A DNA stretch of 62,401 nucleotides from Phycisphaera sp. (GTDB lineage Bacteria > Planctomycetota > Phycisphaerae > Phycisphaerales > UBA1924): contig JACKGZ010000009.1 in assembly GCA_020639255.1 (NCBI GenBank), forward strand, positions 1 through 62,401. Reading direction: 5' to 3'. Below, in pieces: positions 20,452 through 28,961 of this stretch; position 1 is the first letter of the stretch, and each line of letters opens with the position of its first letter. Both the position numbers and the translations under genes were made by a program. The notes below the pieces were generated by a model, which saw nothing but the letters and a program-made list of their open reading frames with translations, was not told the origin of the DNA and searched no databases.

Positions 20452-21807
20452 TCAGAACATCGCCAGCGAAGCGGCGCTGATCATGGCCGTGCCCTGCGGG
20501 TCCATCGTGCCGCCGTATTGGAGCAAGCGGACTTCCGTCGGCTGCGCGGTGAGCATGGTCGCCGCGATCGCCCCGACCGAACTCCAGCGCGTCGGGTTCT
20601 GTTGCCAGGCGAGGCTTGAGACCAGGTCGAGCGGCTTGTTGTCGGTCAGCATTTTCATGAGGGCTTGGTCCTGCTCGATGACCTTGCGCCGGTTGGCGTC
20701 GGCCTCGGGCGTGTTACCCGCCAGCTGCACGTTGTCGCCGTAGGCCGGCCCGACGTGGCTGAACTCGGCGGACCCGACAATCAGCGTCGGCCCCGGCAGG
20801 CTCGCAATGGCCTCCTTGAGAGCGTCGACGAAGGGCTGGAAGGCCACACCGCGGCCGTCGTAGGACTCGCCGTTGTTGACAACCGGGTCGTGGATGAGTG
20901 CGGCAAAGACGGGCGGGTTTGTGCCCGTCTCGTCGCCAAAGGCGTGCTGAAGCCAGGCGACCTGGAGCTCGATCGAGTGCTCACGCTCGTGGTCGTAGCG
21001 GTGCTCGAAGAGCGGTTCGCCGAGCTTCTCGCGCATGATCGCGATCATCTCGGAATCCGCCTGACTCTCGCCCAAGGGCGTGCGGAAGCCCTTGTCACAG
21101 CCGCAGACACCCGTGGCCTCGCCGAAGTGATTGGTGCCCAGAACGACGATGCGGGCGGGTTTATCGACAACGCGAAGCCGCCCGTAGACGGCCCCGTACA
21201 TCAGAAACCCTTGCTGGTAGGGCACATATGGCGCGATGATCGCCTTGGGCAGCCTGTCGAAGCTGGGGTCCTCGGCCTTCTCCAGGGCCTGGTTCATCAT
21301 CGCGGACATCTGCTCGGCGAGCCTTGCCTTGCCCTGATCGTCCTTCTCCTCATCGGTCGCGGATCGCCCCTGCTCCTTCTGGGTCATCCCTTCGACGATC
21401 GCGTCGGCCATGGCAGCGGTCTGCGCTGGCGGGAGGATGTCGGCCGAGTCGAAGTCGGCCTTCATCTTGGCCCACATCTCGTCGAACACGGCTCCCTCAA
21501 TCAGACCCGCGTCGTAGAGCTGGGCCACGAATGGCTCAAGGTGCTGGCGAGTCAGGCCACGCCCGACCTGCATGACGATGTCGTCGAGTGAGTGCTCGCC
21601 GTTGAAAAGCGGCAGGACGGCCTGCATGGCGGGCTGGGTCATGACGACCTTGGGCGAGATCTGCTTGGCATCGGCGATGCCGAGGAGTTGAATCTGCTTG
21701 CCATCGGGGCCCTGAGCGGGGGCGACGAAACCCCTGATCGGGCGGAGTTTGGGACGCTCCTGCTGCGGCGAGGAGGCGTCGAAAGTGGGCAGATTGGGCT
21801 GATCCAT
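20452..21807 (-). CDS. Memo-family protein (AmmeMemoRadiSam B-like) with N-terminal winged-helix-like domain
   Basis: 451 residues. The C-terminal half (about 185-450) matches the Memo/AmmeMemoRadiSam B fold: VVLGTNHFGEATG, the signature EHSIELQVAWLQHAFGDE, and GSAEFSHVGPAYGDN; these His/Glu positions correspond to the proposed metal-site residues. The first 105 residues (LRGF-type start, then LFNGEHSLDDIVMQVGRG and HLEPFVAQLYDAGLI) look like a PqqD-like winged helix. No AmmeMemoRadiSam A or radical-SAM partner is encoded next to it. Biochemical function is unsettled for the family; bacterial members occur in radical-SAM-linked systems. Start ATG 21807 has GAGG about 10 bases upstream. Confidence 0.8.
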   Translation of the reverse strand: MDQPNLPTFDASSPQQERPKLRPIRGFVAPAQGPDGKQIQLLGIADAKQISPKVVMTQPAMQAVLPLFNGEHSLDDIVMQVGRGLTRQHLEPFVAQLYDAGLIEGAVFDEMWAKMKADFDSADILPPAQTAAMADAIVEGMTQKEQGRSATDEEKDDQGKARLAEQMSAMMNQALEKAEDPSFDRLPKAIIAPYVPYQQGFLMYGAVYGRLRVVDKPARIVVLGTNHFGEATGVCGCDKGFRTPLGESQADSEMIAIMREKLGEPLFEHRYDHEREHSIELQVAWLQHAFGDETGTNPPVFAALIHDPVVNNGESYDGRGVAFQPFVDALKEAIASLPGPTLIVGSAEFSHVGPAYGDNVQLAGNTPEADANRRKVIEQDQALMKMLTDNKPLDLVSSLAWQQNPTRWSSVGAIAATMLTAQPTEVRLLQYGGTMDPQGTAMISAASLAMF

Positions 21808-22011
21808 CCGTTGAAATCCTCGCGGCTCGAAGGTCCGAGAGAGTGTAGCGCGTGAGCCGAGCGGTGCTGTCGGAAGGCCCAGAAAGCTGGACTTGCGGGC
21901 GGGTGGGACTACACTTGCGGGCTCGGCAGACCGGTGGTGGTACAGGTCGTTGCCGGGTCGATTGCTTCGAACAGGCCTTTGAAAGCCGGGCCAGGCCCCG
22001 GGGAGTCAGTT

Positions 22012-22305
22012 ATGTCCAGCGCAACCATGCATGCCCCCGGCACCAAGATCCGCTGCACCATCAGCAAGGTCCCGATGGCCGCCGCCAAAGTCGACACGAT
22101 CGAGCGCATGATGCGTCAGGATCCGGCCAACGCGAAGGCACTCAAGAAGAGCCAGAAGACCCGCGAAGAGAAGAACAACTTCTACATCCGCGGCAACCGC
22201 CTCTGGGGTGCCCGGGCCAAGTGCAGCAAGATCACCCGCTGCGTCCAAGGCAACACCTGGGAGATGACCTTCACCCCCAGATCGGCCCGGATCTGGCTTC
22301 GGTGA
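22012..22305 (+). CDS. Small basic protein with probable C-terminal frameshift
   Basis: 97 residues as read. It is a basic, Lys/Arg-rich protein with three cysteines (KIRCTISKVP, WGARAKCSKITRC). The start ATG 22012 follows GGGGAG at about 8 bases. Only frame, base composition and the ribosome site support it; I do not recognise the family. After a run of five C at 22274-22278 the frame ends quickly in SARIWLR. With one extra C it would continue as TPQIGPDLASVSDFLKIEKI and stop at 22334, which reads more naturally. The native product may therefore be about 107 residues. Confidence 0.6.
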   Translation: MSSATMHAPGTKIRCTISKVPMAAAKVDTIERMMRQDPANAKALKKSQKTREEKNNFYIRGNRLWGARAKCSKITRCVQGNTWEMTFTPRSARIWLR

Positions 22306-22364
22306 GCGACTTCCTCAAGATCGAGAAGATCTGATCCCGTAAGCACTTGAACACGCATTCACGC

Positions 22365-22385
22365 CGGCCGCTCTTCGAGCGGCCG
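22365..22385 (+). terminator. GC-rich hairpin after the small + strand gene
   Basis: Nine-base perfect stem (22365-22373 with 22377-22385, three-base loop) 31 bases after the restored stop at 22334. There is no T-run, so termination is plausible but weakly supported. The rest of 22335-22565 shows no gene I can support. Confidence 0.4.
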
Positions 22386-22565
22386 TGTAAGAATCCAGCA
22401 CTGCCGTGGCTTCGCGTATCACGGAAGCGCACAAAAACCCGGCGTCAGCAACACTGCCAAACGCCAGGTCTCGTGGGGTCTTCTTTGAGCACCCGAAGGT
22501 GCGTCCAATGATCCGCATGGATACCGCGCGGGTTCCACCCAAAACAAAATCTCTTTTGATCGGCC

Positions 22566-23303
22566 TTACGCGGGTGTCAGGTTTGACATCGCCATCTGGA
22601 GGTCTTCCCAGACCTTCTTGCGGTTCTCTGGGGTGTACGACCTGAGAAGATAGGCAGGGTGATAGGTAGGCATGACCGGGATCACGAGCCCCGACTCAAG
22701 CTCAAGGTCGTGGAACCGGGCCCGGAGGCTGGCCATCGAGTCGCTCGTATGGAGCAGGCACCGCGAGGCGGGCAGCCCGAGCGCGACGATGACCTTTGGG
22801 CGCACGATCTTGATCTGTTCGAACAGGAAGGGCCTGCTTGCGTCGATCTCATCGGTCGTGGGTGTGGCGTTGCCCGGCGGGCGGACCTTCAGAACGTTGG
22901 CAATGTAAACGCTCTCGCGTGAGAGGCCCATCGCGGTGATCATCTTGTTGAGCAATTGCCCGGCGCGGCCCACGAAGGGCTTGCCCTGCTCGTCTTCATC
23001 GGCTCCGGGTGCCTCTCCCACAAACATGAGCTGGGCGTGGATGTCGCCGTCGTCCCAGACGAGGTTCTTGTACTCCGAGATAAAGGGCGCATGCGGGGCT
23101 TCCCGCTCGTAGCGCGGCGCGGAGCTCGGACATCGCGGACTCGGCATCCGAGCTCTTTGAGGCTCTTGTCGAGCGAATCGCTGCTGGTCGTGCGGCTTTT
23201 TCGCGGGTTTCACGTGCACAAAGTCGACACCCATCAGCGCAGAAGTCTTGGCGTGCTGGGCGATGACGCGTCTTGCGTGGGCTGGGTCGACGGTGTCGCT
23301 CAC
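22566..23303 (-). CDS. Uracil-DNA glycosylase, family 4-like, without Fe-S cysteines
   Basis: Removes uracil from DNA in base excision repair. The catalytic motif GEAPGADEDEQGKPFVGRAG, the NVLKVRPPGNATPTTDEI segment and the HPAYLLR motif identify the family 4/5 fold. All four cysteines that bind [4Fe-4S] in family 4 enzymes are absent: the N-terminal CxxC is replaced by EREAPHA, and the other two by Val (LKVRPP) and Ser (IDASRPFL). GTG 23303 overlaps the upstream stop by 4 bases. The linker between residues 33 and 67 (23115-23201) has the third-position GC pattern of the other two frames in succession, so the read protein may be wrong there. At 245 residues it is a little longer than typical because of the N-terminal extension. 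Confidence 0.85.
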   Translation of the reverse strand: MSDTVDPAHARRVIAQHAKTSALMGVDFVHVKPAKKPHDQQRFARQEPQRARMPSPRCPSSAPRYEREAPHAPFISEYKNLVWDDGDIHAQLMFVGEAPGADEDEQGKPFVGRAGQLLNKMITAMGLSRESVYIANVLKVRPPGNATPTTDEIDASRPFLFEQIKIVRPKVIVALGLPASRCLLHTSDSMASLRARFHDLELESGLVIPVMPTYHPAYLLRSYTPENRKKVWEDLQMAMSNLTPA

Positions 23304-23647
23304 TCGCCGCCGTCACCGGCCGAGGGCGTCTGATCGTCGAGTTCTTGCTTGGGATCTTCGACCGTGTCGTCGATCTTGTCGGTCGCGTCGTCGATCACCT
23401 CACCCGTCTCGTCGATCACTTCCTGACCGGCGTCCTTGGCGTCATCGATGAGATTGCCGTCGCGGTCGAGGTGCTGGCTGCTTCGATCGTGCTGTGTCGC
23501 GCCGCTCGAATTGGTGAGCGCGCCCACGTTCCCGCCGGTCGAGCCGACGATCACGCCGACGGCAGCGCTGATGACAAAGCCGACAATGAGACCTGGAACG
23601 AAGGCCTTGACGAAACCACCAGAGACGGCTTGGTTCTGCTCGGACAT
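23300..23647 (-). CDS. Small single-pass protein with acidic C-terminal tail
   Basis: 115 residues from ATG 23647 (GGAG about 8 bases upstream). One Gly-rich membrane segment (FVPGLIVGFVISAAVGVIVG, about 16-35) is followed by a hydrophilic, acidic tail rich in Asp, Glu and Gln (IDDAKDAGQEVIDETGEV) that could form a helix with an 11-residue periodicity. The tail ends directly on the start of the uracil-DNA glycosylase (GTGA overlap). Function unknown. Confidence 0.6.
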   Translation of the reverse strand: MSEQNQAVSGGFVKAFVPGLIVGFVISAAVGVIVGSTGGNVGALTNSSGATQHDRSSQHLDRDGNLIDDAKDAGQEVIDETGEVIDDATDKIDDTVEDPKQELDDQTPSAGDGGE

Positions 23648-23714
23648 GATGAGGCTCCCGCTGAAGGCACGGCGTGCCGACAAGGTTCGATGATACCTGC
23701 CCCGGTGGGGCGAA

Positions 23715-23927
23715 TTAGCGATCAGGGCGACCGAGTTTTCGGACGCGGGCCATCCATCGGCCGTATTCGAGGGCGGCTTTGAGGCTTTCTGCGCGATTCC
23801 CGGGCTTCCCCCGCCCGAATGCGGTCTCGTAGCGCCATTGCCAATACCTCCCCCTGATTCGGAACTTGCTGAGGATCAGCAGCCTCACAAGCTGCCAGCA
23901 TCCTGAGAGAGTTTCGAGAGGTCGCAT
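23715..23927 (-). CDS. Small basic protein coupled to the epimerase gene
   Basis: 70 residues, strongly basic, with tryptophan- and arginine-rich RIRGRYWQWRYETAFGRGK and a C-terminal helix ALEYGRWMARVRKL. Its ATG shares one base with the TGA of the epimerase (TGATG), a typical coupling arrangement, which is the main reason to accept it. Function not recognised; association with a sugar-nucleotide gene suggests a role in surface carbohydrate production (inference). Confidence 0.55.
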   Translation of the reverse strand: MRPLETLSGCWQLVRLLILSKFRIRGRYWQWRYETAFGRGKPGNRAESLKAALEYGRWMARVRKLGRPDR

Positions 23928-24940
23928 CAGCTGTTGGCCCCGACGGTGCCCCGGTACCAGTCGCAGGTCTGAACCAAACCTTCACGGAGCGTGGCGATCG
24001 GCTCATACCCGATCAGGGTGTATGCACGTTCGATGTCGGCCCGGCTGTCGCGGACGTCGCCCTCGCGCGGGGCCTCAAAGACGGGCTCGATCTGTTCGCC
24101 CGTGAGGATTTCGGACATCTCGGCGGCGAGTTCGATGAGCGAGACCGAGCCGCCGGTGCCGATGTTCATGACCTCACCAAGCAGCTTGCGCTCGTGGGTG
24201 CCAGCCAGCAGTGTGGCGTAGACGGCATTCGAGATAAACGTGAAGTCGCGGCTCTGTAGGCCGTCGCCGAAGATCACGGGCGGCTCACCCCGAAGGAGCC
24301 TGGTCGCGAACGCGGCCACGACCGCGGCATAGGCCGAGTCGGCTCGTTGTCTGGGTCCGAAGATGTTGAAATACCGAAGGCAAGCGGTCGAGAGGCCGTA
24401 CGCCTGACTCCAGGCGATGGCGAGGTGTTCGCAGGCGACCTTGCTCGCGGCGTATGGGCTGGCTGGGCGGACCGGCATGGTCTCAACGCATGGGAGGGTG
24501 TCCGGGTTCCCGTACGCGGAACTCGATGCGGCGATGACAACCCGAGAGACGTTGTGCCTTCGGGCGGACTCGAAAACGCGGAGTGTGCCGGAAGCGTTGA
24601 CCTCAAAGGTCCGAGCGGGCTCCACCATGGAGCGGGGAACGGAACCCATCGCGGCGAGATGGATGACGATCTCGGAGCCGTCGATCGCGTCGTGCAGGGC
24701 GCGATCGTCGAGGATGGAGCCGTAAACGAATCTCACGCTGTCGGGCTGGAGTTCGATGTGATCGGAGATGCGGTCGAGCGTGGAATTGGAGAGATCGTCG
24801 ATGACGCTTACAGAAGCACCTGCGGCAACGAGCGTGTCGACGATGTGACCACCGATGAATCCCGTGCCGCCGGTGACACAGACCGACCGCCCCGCGTAGG
24901 CGGACTGGATGCGTCGGAAGATCTCGGCTGGCATCTCCAT
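23927..24940 (-). CDS. NAD-dependent sugar-nucleotide epimerase/dehydratase
   Basis: 337 residues of the extended short-chain dehydrogenase family. The Rossmann motif TGGTGFIGG is at about 22-30, the acidic NAD-binding residue in VIDDLSNS follows, and the catalytic pair is in SPYAASKVACEH with an upstream Ser in ASSSAYGNPD. Best match by pattern is UDP-glucose/UDP-N-acetylglucosamine 4-epimerase-like enzymes, but substrate specificity cannot be set from sequence. It heads a two-gene unit with the small basic protein at 23715-23927. Confidence 0.85.
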   Translation of the reverse strand: MEMPAEIFRRIQSAYAGRSVCVTGGTGFIGGHIVDTLVAAGASVSVIDDLSNSTLDRISDHIELQPDSVRFVYGSILDDRALHDAIDGSEIVIHLAAMGSVPRSMVEPARTFEVNASGTLRVFESARRHNVSRVVIAASSSAYGNPDTLPCVETMPVRPASPYAASKVACEHLAIAWSQAYGLSTACLRYFNIFGPRQRADSAYAAVVAAFATRLLRGEPPVIFGDGLQSRDFTFISNAVYATLLAGTHERKLLGEVMNIGTGGSVSLIELAAEMSEILTGEQIEPVFEAPREGDVRDSRADIERAYTLIGYEPIATLREGLVQTCDWYRGTVGANS

Positions 24941-24988
24941 TGGGCCGCGTCCTCGGTCGTCGGCAGAGAACAGATGAGTTCGCCGACC

Positions 24989-25031
24989 GAAAGAAAGAAA
25001 TCCCCCCGGGACGCTGTCGCCCCGGGGGGGA
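24989..25031 (-). terminator. Terminator after the metalloprotease gene
   Basis: Stem 25001-25010 with 25021-25031 (six to seven G:C pairs plus CCCGGG) and a ten-base loop, followed on the minus strand by TTTCTTTCTTTC. It lies about 32 bases after the stop of the 25063-26901 gene. Confidence 0.75.
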
Positions 25032-25062
25032 TGGTAGATGCAATCAGACTGTCACGCCGGGA

Positions 25063-26901
25063 TTACGGGCAGCCGGCGTTGTAGTTGGCGACCCAGGCGC
25101 TGAAGTCGGCCGGGGTGCATGAGCCGTCGGCGTTCTGGTCACACTCGGGTGCCATGGTGTTGAACGCGGCAACCCAGGCGCTGAAGTCAGCGGGGCTGAC
25201 GATGCCGTCGTGGTTCACGTCGGGCAGGCAGACGCCCATGTCCGGGTTCACGGTCAGAGCAGCGTTCGAGCTGGTCGTGTTGCCGCAACCATTGCTGACG
25301 ACGACGCTGTAGTTGCCATCGTCGGCGGGTGTGGCGTTGTTGATCGTGTACGACGTGCCGGTTGCGCCGCCGATGTTGGAGCCGTTCTTCCGCCACTGGT
25401 AGGTGAGTGTCGGCGTGCCGTTGGCAACGACGGTAAAGGTGACGTTGTCGCCCTCGTTGATGGTCTGCGAGTCGGGCTGGTCGCTGATCGATGGGCCCTG
25501 ATCGACGGTGATCATCGCGAAGCTCGAGTCAACCGAGCCGAGCGGGTTCGTGACGCGGCAGAAGTAGAGACCCTCGTCGCTCTCCTGGGCGTTGGTGATG
25601 CTCAGTGTTGCGCTGGTCGCGCCGGAGACGGGTGCCAGGAACAGGTCATACCACTGGTAGGAGAGCGGCGCATCGCCTGTGGCGACGACGGTAAGCTGCG
25701 CGGTCTGGCCCTGGCAGACGGTGTCGGGCGAGGGCTGGGTGATGATGCTGGGCGGGTTGCCGTTGACGACGTCGTAGCCGATGGCGTCGAACATATCGAT
25801 GTCACCGTCGGAGTAGTAGCCGCGGCTAAAGAAGGTGCAGCCGTTGCTGAAGGCCGGGTCCATGATGCCGATGTTTGTGGTCGGGCTGCAGTTGCCCTGC
25901 TCGCGGAAGTGGCTCGTCTGATAGGGTGAGCCGTCGGACATGCGGTACTCGGCGCTGATGATGTCCGAGTTCTCGTTGTCGGTGTTGATGAGATCCACGG
26001 TCCGGGGCGTGGTCTGGAACTCGGCGGTCGTGTCGGGGTTGTAGTCGCCGCTGCCGTCGAGCCGCTGGAAGCGGTAGAGATCGAGCGCTTCCATGTCGTT
26101 CGTGCGGAAGTCCGAGCCCGAGGTGAAGCCCATCGCGTGACCGACCTCGTGGATGATGACATCGACAAACGAGTAGGAAGAGGTGCTCACGCCATTGGTC
26201 GGGTCGAAGTCCCAGTTGAAGTTGGTGTTGTACTGCATGCTGGCGTCGGTGCCGCCCGAGCTTCCGATGCCGGCCTTGTAGTTCGCGCGAGTCACAAAGA
26301 CACGGTTCTCGTTGGTGATCGTCGTGGAACTCTCGTTGTAGAGTACCGGGATCGTGGTGCCCGTGGGGAGGAAGCTCTGGATAGAGTCGTCGCCGTCCAT
26401 GCCGTTGACAAGGCCGGCCCGCGTGTTGGCGTAGGTTTCGGTGACATAGCTTGAGCCCGTCGCGCCGAGTACACCCGAACCAAGGTTTGCGAACGAAAGG
26501 CTCACGATGACCGTGGTCGGATCGCTGAAGTTGCTCTCGATGGCGGCTTCGGCGATTGCGAGTGCGCCGCTGGCACCGCTCGGGAGGCTGCCCGAGACGT
26601 TGAAGATCACGTCGATGCCGCCGCGGCCGGAGGTGTTGTTGATCGTGGTGACGCCCTGATCGACGAGGTCGGCGTGGTTGACAGCGATCTCGAGCAGGTC
26701 GGCCTCGGTCAGCCCGGTGGTGTCCGAGCCGCACATGTACCGCCAGACCGTCTCAGTCGGCAGCGAAGCCTGCGAGCCGTCGGCGTAGCGCTCGACGATG
26801 CTGGCCTTCTCCGGGATTACGACGTGCAAAGGCTGTGCCCCAGCGAGGCCTGCGGAAACCGCCAGGCACCCAGTGAGGGCGTTCATCATCCTCTTCTTCA
26901 T
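25063..26901 (-). CDS. Secreted zinc metalloprotease with two Ig-like domains and GC-type dockerin tail
   Basis: 612 residues. A signal peptide (MKKRMMNALTGCLAVSAGLAGAQ) leads a catalytic domain (about 25-385) with the zinc motif HEVGHAMGFTSG; the two His and the Glu are present. The domain resembles the NF038122-type planctomycete metalloproteases. Two Ig-like domains follow, about 390-475 and 476-555 (LSYQWYDLFL, DEGLYFCRV; LTYQWRKNG, DDGNYSVVV). The tail is a double EF-hand: DVNHDGIVSPAD and DQNADGSCTPAD, ending NAGCP. Ig-like domains and a C-terminal tag point to a cell-surface or matrix protease. ATG 26901 follows GGGGAGG at an ideal distance. Confidence 0.85.
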   Translation of the reverse strand: MKKRMMNALTGCLAVSAGLAGAQPLHVVIPEKASIVERYADGSQASLPTETVWRYMCGSDTTGLTEADLLEIAVNHADLVDQGVTTINNTSGRGGIDVIFNVSGSLPSGASGALAIAEAAIESNFSDPTTVIVSLSFANLGSGVLGATGSSYVTETYANTRAGLVNGMDGDDSIQSFLPTGTTIPVLYNESSTTITNENRVFVTRANYKAGIGSSGGTDASMQYNTNFNWDFDPTNGVSTSSYSFVDVIIHEVGHAMGFTSGSDFRTNDMEALDLYRFQRLDGSGDYNPDTTAEFQTTPRTVDLINTDNENSDIISAEYRMSDGSPYQTSHFREQGNCSPTTNIGIMDPAFSNGCTFFSRGYYSDGDIDMFDAIGYDVVNGNPPSIITQPSPDTVCQGQTAQLTVVATGDAPLSYQWYDLFLAPVSGATSATLSITNAQESDEGLYFCRVTNPLGSVDSSFAMITVDQGPSISDQPDSQTINEGDNVTFTVVANGTPTLTYQWRKNGSNIGGATGTSYTINNATPADDGNYSVVVSNGCGNTTSSNAALTVNPDMGVCLPDVNHDGIVSPADFSAWVAAFNTMAPECDQNADGSCTPADFSAWVANYNAGCP

Positions 26902-27155
26902 TTATGCCTCCCCTGATTGGATCGCCGACCATTCGAGGTCAGTGCGACCCTCTGTGATACTCCACTCAGACAAACAGCAACAGACCGGGAAACCGGGCTG
27001 GCGACACGGGCCGATACGCACCCCCGAGCGGAACGGTTGTATGCATTGTGCCTGATTCTCTGCCTCGGATCCAGAGCCGCCCACAATGCTGCACGATTCT
27101 GCGTCCGCATAGCGAGTTTCGGTCGTATTTTGGCCGGGATAATGGCTGGCTTGAG

Positions 27156-28733
27156 TCAACAACCGGCGTTGAAATTAGCCACCCACGCCGAGAAGTCAGC
27201 AGGGCTGCAGACCTCGTCGTAGTTCTGGTCACACTCAGGCGCACCGGCGTTGAAGGCCGCGATCCAGGCCGAGAAGTCTGCCGGGCTCAGGATGCCGTCG
27301 CCGTTCGTATCCGCGATGCATGCACCGATTCGGCCCCTGAACGTCACGGTGAGCTGCACAGGTTCCGCAGCGCCGGGCAGATCTTCATCACTGACCGTGA
27401 CGACCGCGGTGGCCTCGTATGTGCCGATGGTCTGCGTGTCGATCTCAACATTGAATCCGGCGGCCTCACCGGGCAAGATGCCGGCCAGGGGGGCGATGCC
27501 GGTCGTAAAAACACCGGCATCACCGATGATCATCACGCTGTCGATGTCCAGATTCGCCGAATACGGCGCGAGCGCGATATTCCAGATTGTGTAGCCGAGC
27601 ACGGGTGATGTTTCGTCGACCTCGAGCTGGCCGAAGTCGATGAGGATGTCACTCGCCTGGGACAGGCTGTCGAGCGAGGCGAGTGAATGGTCGATCGCGA
27701 GACCCGTGATTGTGACGACATCGTCGCCATCACCTGCGCCGAGCCCCGCACCGGCGGTGGTGATCTCGGTGGTATCGATCGTGACGGTGCCACCGAACGG
27801 CCCGAAGTTCGAACCGACGAACTGAACGTCGTGGCTCATGGTCTGCGTGTTGCGCGCGGCACCGAATTGGTACCGGCTGACCTCGGCGATCTCGCCTTCG
27901 GTGGTCACGCTGTACGTCGTCGGGGCTGCACCGGATTTCTGGAGATCGATCGAAATCGCCGGAAAATCCGAGGGTTGTCCGATTCGTAGGCCGAGATCGA
28001 CCGACGCGCTCGATGCACCGTCCACGTTTCCTTGGCCCGCGATGGTGATCTGCGCATCGCTGAGCGCAGTGCCGAAGAGTGCCCATGCCCACTCGGGGTG
28101 ATCGGCGAAGGCGTTGCGATTCTGCTGCGCGTTGTAGACGCGGTCGTTGCGTCTGTTGTCGACATCGTTCGGCATCTCGGCGATGTGCCAGTCGATGAAC
28201 TGCTGCTGATTGCCGAGCAATGCCATGTTGAGATACGGGTAGCGGGTTTTCATATAGAACGCCACACGCGCCATCCGGCCGCGGTAGGCAAGGCTGTACT
28301 GACCCGGATCCCACTGTCCCGGGAGTGTGCCGAATTGTTTGTTGCCGCGTGCCCCGTTGACACCCGGGTTGCACGCGTGCAAGTGGTGCAGGTCAGAATA
28401 GTCCGAACCGCTCTCGCCGACGCCGAGGCTGACCGGCCAGGTGTGCTCGCGGTTCCATGTCGCGCCGGAGTCCCAATTCGAGAGCACCGATTGCCCGTTG
28501 TAGACGAGAAGCACATTCGAGATGTTGTTCGGGTCTTCGTCGATGTCCTGGAGATACGTGCTCGCTTGTGAATAGGTGCGTGTGATCGCCATGTTGAGCA
28601 ACTGATTGAGCTGAGATTGGAGAGACACGGCGTCGGTACCTGTGACCGAGTCGTAGTAGCCCGCGGGCGGGTCCGCCAACGCCTGGAGTGCGGTGCCGGT
28701 GAACACAAGAACACAAGCTGTACGAATCAGCAT
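27156..28733 (-). CDS. Secreted Endonuclease I-type nuclease with GC-type dockerin tail
   Basis: 525 residues from ATG 28733 (GGGAGA upstream), where the signal peptide MLIRTACVLVFTGTALQALA begins. The N-terminal half carries the beta-beta-alpha metal nuclease pattern of the Endonuclease I/NucM family: WNREHTWPVS, SDLHHLHACNPGVNGARGNK and the conserved Asn/Arg residues in it. A beta-rich, Ig-like middle part (about 250-470) follows. The tail is DTNGDGILSPAD plus DQNYDEVCSPAD, ending NAGC; the second loop has Glu in place of the usual Gly. The enzyme probably degrades extracellular DNA or RNA for nutrients, held at the surface by its tail (inference). Confidence 0.88.
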   Translation of the reverse strand: MLIRTACVLVFTGTALQALADPPAGYYDSVTGTDAVSLQSQLNQLLNMAITRTYSQASTYLQDIDEDPNNISNVLLVYNGQSVLSNWDSGATWNREHTWPVSLGVGESGSDYSDLHHLHACNPGVNGARGNKQFGTLPGQWDPGQYSLAYRGRMARVAFYMKTRYPYLNMALLGNQQQFIDWHIAEMPNDVDNRRNDRVYNAQQNRNAFADHPEWAWALFGTALSDAQITIAGQGNVDGASSASVDLGLRIGQPSDFPAISIDLQKSGAAPTTYSVTTEGEIAEVSRYQFGAARNTQTMSHDVQFVGSNFGPFGGTVTIDTTEITTAGAGLGAGDGDDVVTITGLAIDHSLASLDSLSQASDILIDFGQLEVDETSPVLGYTIWNIALAPYSANLDIDSVMIIGDAGVFTTGIAPLAGILPGEAAGFNVEIDTQTIGTYEATAVVTVSDEDLPGAAEPVQLTVTFRGRIGACIADTNGDGILSPADFSAWIAAFNAGAPECDQNYDEVCSPADFSAWVANFNAGC

Positions 28734-28961
28734 CTGATCTCCCTCTCTCGACGCCCCTTCGAAGAATAGCTCATGGTCCCAGCTGGAAGCCATCCGTTGG
28801 GTCCAGGGCACGGCCCGCCGGAGTAATTCCGCCAAATACGCCGAGGGGTTCGCCCTATAACCGTTGCGAACGGGGATATACTCATCCGCATTCGTTCCGA
28901 AACCAAACAGAACACCGCCCGGTCCGATTGGTGTGGTGTTCCAGATGTGGAGGTATCGCCC

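Noticed and set aside
22315..22542. 75-residue minus-strand frame in the gap before the uracil-DNA glycosylase
   Set aside because: No ribosome site, no similarity, mixed composition; overlaps the + strand hairpin.
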